From: Dryococelus australis
Lineage: Eukaryota; Arthropoda; Insecta; Phasmatodea; Phasmatidae
DNA length: 64,000 nt
Direction: 5' to 3'
Assembly: GCA_029891345.1 (NCBI GenBank)
Contig: CM057003.1
Location: 12,998,709 to 13,062,708 of the forward strand
Shown: positions 62,144 to 64,000 of the stretch, one piece after another
How the letters are laid out: the number at the start of each line of letters is the position of its first letter
Position numbering within the stretch: position 1 is the first letter of the stretch
The notes under the pieces: model-generated
The model's database searches: none
What the model was told of the DNA's origin: nothing
What the model saw: the letters and a program-made list of their open reading frames with translations, nothing else
Program-made: the position numbers and the translations under genes

Positions 62144-62748
62144 ATGTAATTGAGCTCAGTCGACCCACTGTTTTGCTGCAGGTCCATTTCCCTGAACTCT
62201 TTTTTGCATTCTTGTGTGAGTGTTACTGGGTTCTCATGGGATCGGCCTACGAAGATGGTAGGTAATCTGAACGTCGTCGTCTCTACTGGTTGCTGGATGG
62301 CCAGGTGCTGTCCCTGGTTGTATGTAGATGTGGGACGGCTCGGATCTGCGGGAGTGAGAGGTATGCTTTTGTCGACACCTCTCGCATTGGTAGGCCATCC
62401 CGGACATAGAGACGCGTTCGTCAGGCCACCCTTACATAAGTGATAATAGGGTTCGCTACATGTCGTGCACCTGATACGATTAATGCTTCGGCCGGGACAC
62501 GTGATTTCATTGCAGAAGCTGGTGGGTTGCTGAGGGCAAGCGGCACAGCAGTATACTAATGCTTCTGTATCACGTGTCTCTTCTGACCAACCTAGGCAGG
62601 AATAATGGAATATCTTAGCGCAGTATGTGCATTCTATTCGCAGTGAGCCACTGCCCAGACAGTTGGCATGGCTACACTGTACGTCGAGTATGGAATGCTC
62701 ATTGCCGTGGTTTTCACCTGTGGCAAATTGACCTCTGAGACCGACATT
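62140..62748 (-). pseudogene. N-terminal Gag-region frame with two PHD-like zinc fingers
   Basis: After a TAA stop, 202 codons stay open. Residues about 20-70 contain CSHANC, then IECTYCAKIFHYSCLGW and VYCCAAC. The spacing is C-x4-C-x9-C-x2-C-x4-H-x2-C-x16-C-x2-C, a PHD-type C4HC3 pattern with a long first pair. A second unit follows directly: CNEITC, then IRCTTCSEPYYHLC, with the same C-x4-C-x9-C-x2-C spacing and H-x-C instead of H-x2-C. The rest is Thr/Gln/Pro-rich and leads into the Gag core in another frame. The zinc fingers are visible; their role is not known. Confidence 0.6.
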
Positions 62749-62880
62749 TTAGTGGTTATGGGTGCCACGGGGTGTTTCGTGAACTCCCTTAAGTCCGTTC
62801 GACTTCACCAGCTTGATCCTTAGCTCTCTGGGTCCTAGTTGGTCTAGTTCTGCAGTTTGCTGCGTACAGTTAATAGTCTG
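62749..62880 (-). other. Leader of LTR retrotransposon
   Basis: The short leader between the primer-binding site and the first open frame. No feature beyond that is seen. Confidence 0.6.
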
Positions 62881-62900
62881 ACACCCCTTGTTGGGCACCA
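62881..62900 (-). other. Primer-binding site of LTR element (tRNA-Lys-like)
   Basis: On the minus strand TGGTGCCCAACAAGGGGTGT lies 10 bases after the CA end of the 5' LTR. It starts with TGG, as all sites complementary to a tRNA CCA end do, and resembles the TGGCGCCCAACGTGGGGC type seen for tRNA-Lys priming, with a few changes. Confidence 0.65.
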
Positions 62901-62910
62901 GAAAATCACT

Positions 62911-63417
62911 TGACGCGTGCCCAGGTAAACTGAATGGCACGTTGGTAGAGGATTTTCTCGGTAGACCATTAGCAGAGTTTTTAAGTTAGGCTCGACGGGG
63001 TTTGGCAAGGGGTGTTGGGTATTGACTTACACCGTCGTCCTAGTTGATGCTGGTGATGCTGTTCGGGTCTGACTCAATTGAAGCGACGTTTCCAGGTGGC
63101 TGACTCCCTGCTCCAAAAGTGCGGGTTTGACCAACAGTACTTTGCCTCAGTCTTTTACACCAACCCTCACCATGGGGTGGTACTCTGGGCTGGTACAAAG
63201 TGATGGGGGAAAATATGCAAGTACAACCGGAACAGGTGCGACTGCTTGATGTCTGAGTTCGGCAGCGCGGTCCCGTTCCACCTGCCTTTCCTTCATGGAA
63301 GGTGTGAGTACACTCAACTGCTTGGCAGCAAGGAACGCTACGTTTTGCTCCCTATGCTTTTGGCTGTTCCTTACCTGGTAAGGCATAGAGTCACTGTTTA
63401 ACGAGATATGGAGTACA
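62911..63417 (-). repeat. 5' LTR of minus-strand retrotransposon (about 0.5 kb)
   Basis: It is closely similar to 58397-58892 over nearly 490 bp, for example TAGAGGATTTT, GTGTTGGGTATTGACTTACA and GGCAGCAAGGAACGCTA, with scattered substitutions and small indels. It starts TGACGCGTGCCC and ends TACA at 63417. The divergence between the LTRs indicates an old insertion. No exact target duplication was found. Confidence 0.8.
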
Positions 63418-64000
63418 CCCTTATGAGGAAACAAATTCACAGTGTATGTCTAGTATCAGCTTACTGACACAGGCTCTGTAAGAGTGTCCACCGATCCCCC
63501 ACGCTTTGTTGGCTGATCAGAGATGTGGAGCTGTGTGGGCCACCAATGCCTTTACTGGATGTGTGTTCATGCAAGGTCGAATGGCAGGTCTCAGGCTACG
63601 TTTACCCCAGCACTAGACAGTGCTCTGGAGCAACGAAATAACCTGGGATTGCTGCCCCTCCATGAATGAAGGTGTTACTAGTAGTTGTGGCTCCTTTGTT
63701 CTTCCCCTCCAGCACTAATCAGTGCTCTGGCGGTAGGAAAGCAACAGATGGTCGTCTAATGGGCGTGTATAAAGACTGACGGACCCCTGAGGGGCGTCCG
63801 TAGTCAAAGCTAATTCGGTTGTATAAAGTCCTAGTTCCTGTCAGTAGCGCAGATTGTAACTGGTTTCTAGTGGGGGAATAGAATGATACTCTGTGAAAGA
63901 AAAGAAGCTGAAGTATGGAGAACAAATTATGTTTATTGAGAACTCAATAAACATGCGGCACGTGCTACCTCCTACCAAGCAGTAGAGTGCCGAAGGTAAC
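63418..64000. other. Right flank of LTR element, repeat-like, unassigned
   Basis: This G+C-richer DNA contains two 22-bp near-palindromes, CCAGCACTAGACAGTGCTCTGG at 63607-63628 and CCAGCACTAATCAGTGCTCTGG at 63709-63730. A GTGTATAAAGACTGACGG stretch near 63765 looks promoter-like. It may be part of another LTR or a non-coding element extending beyond the window. Confidence 0.4.

Noticed and set aside
58388..63420. AGTACACCC on both sides as the target-site duplication of the LTR element
   Set aside because: The right copy overlaps the likely LTR end (TACA at 63417), so only CCC would be duplicated; too short to count.

Overview
This is eukaryotic, almost certainly insect, genomic DNA: A+T-rich, intron-rich and crowded with decayed transposable elements. 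No bacterial operons, CRISPR arrays, rRNA or tRNA genes are seen. Placing it among insects rests on the Hsp10 sequence, the intron sizes, a tRNA-derived SINE and hAT, mariner-like and jockey-like elements of the kind found in large insect genomes. A closer placement is not justified without a search.

Two host genes can be read confidently, on opposite strands. (1) 855-23768, minus strand: six internal exons of an MTMR9-like gene, a myotubularin-related pseudophosphatase. They cover about 276 contiguous residues, from the end of the PH-GRAM domain into the phosphatase-like core. Every junction is GT-AG and the phases join exactly. The first exon(s) and the exon with the active-site loop are not seen. 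(2) 39536-48929, plus strand: a complete HSPE1 (mitochondrial 10-kDa chaperonin) gene of three coding exons encoding 104 residues. Exon 1 contributes only the ATG, which is followed directly by a splice donor, and a perfect three-unit heat-shock element lies 46 bp upstream.

Layout. 0.9-23.8 kb: MTMR9 exons separated by introns holding a 387-bp hAT-like MITE with a perfect target duplication, a 143-bp tandem duplication, a GGT/GAT minisatellite, a roughly 1.4-kb and a 0.9-kb inverted-repeat element, a broken hAT transposase and a SINE with a 15-bp target duplication. 24-39 kb: a miniature Tc1/mariner-like element abutting an A+T-rich tandem array, CR1-like and jockey-like LINE fragments, a palindromic repeat cluster and a long TA/GA microsatellite. 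39.5-49 kb: HSPE1, whose 9-kb second intron holds a LINE tail, a cluster of direct and inverted repeats and a hAT transposase remnant. 49-58 kb: no recognised host gene; a mariner-like transposase relic, a pogo-like fragment and a small hAT-like MITE. 58.4-63.4 kb: a minus-strand LTR retrotransposon with LTRs, primer-binding site, polypurine tract, Gag and protease remnants, but no recognisable reverse transcriptase.

The two genes have no known functional link beyond proximity. No convincing new multi-gene system is visible. The most interesting items are the ATG-only HSPE1 exon beside its heat-shock element, the paired PHD-like fingers ahead of Gag in the LTR element, and several well-delimited small transposons. 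Outer coordinates of mobile elements are approximate unless a target-site duplication is given.
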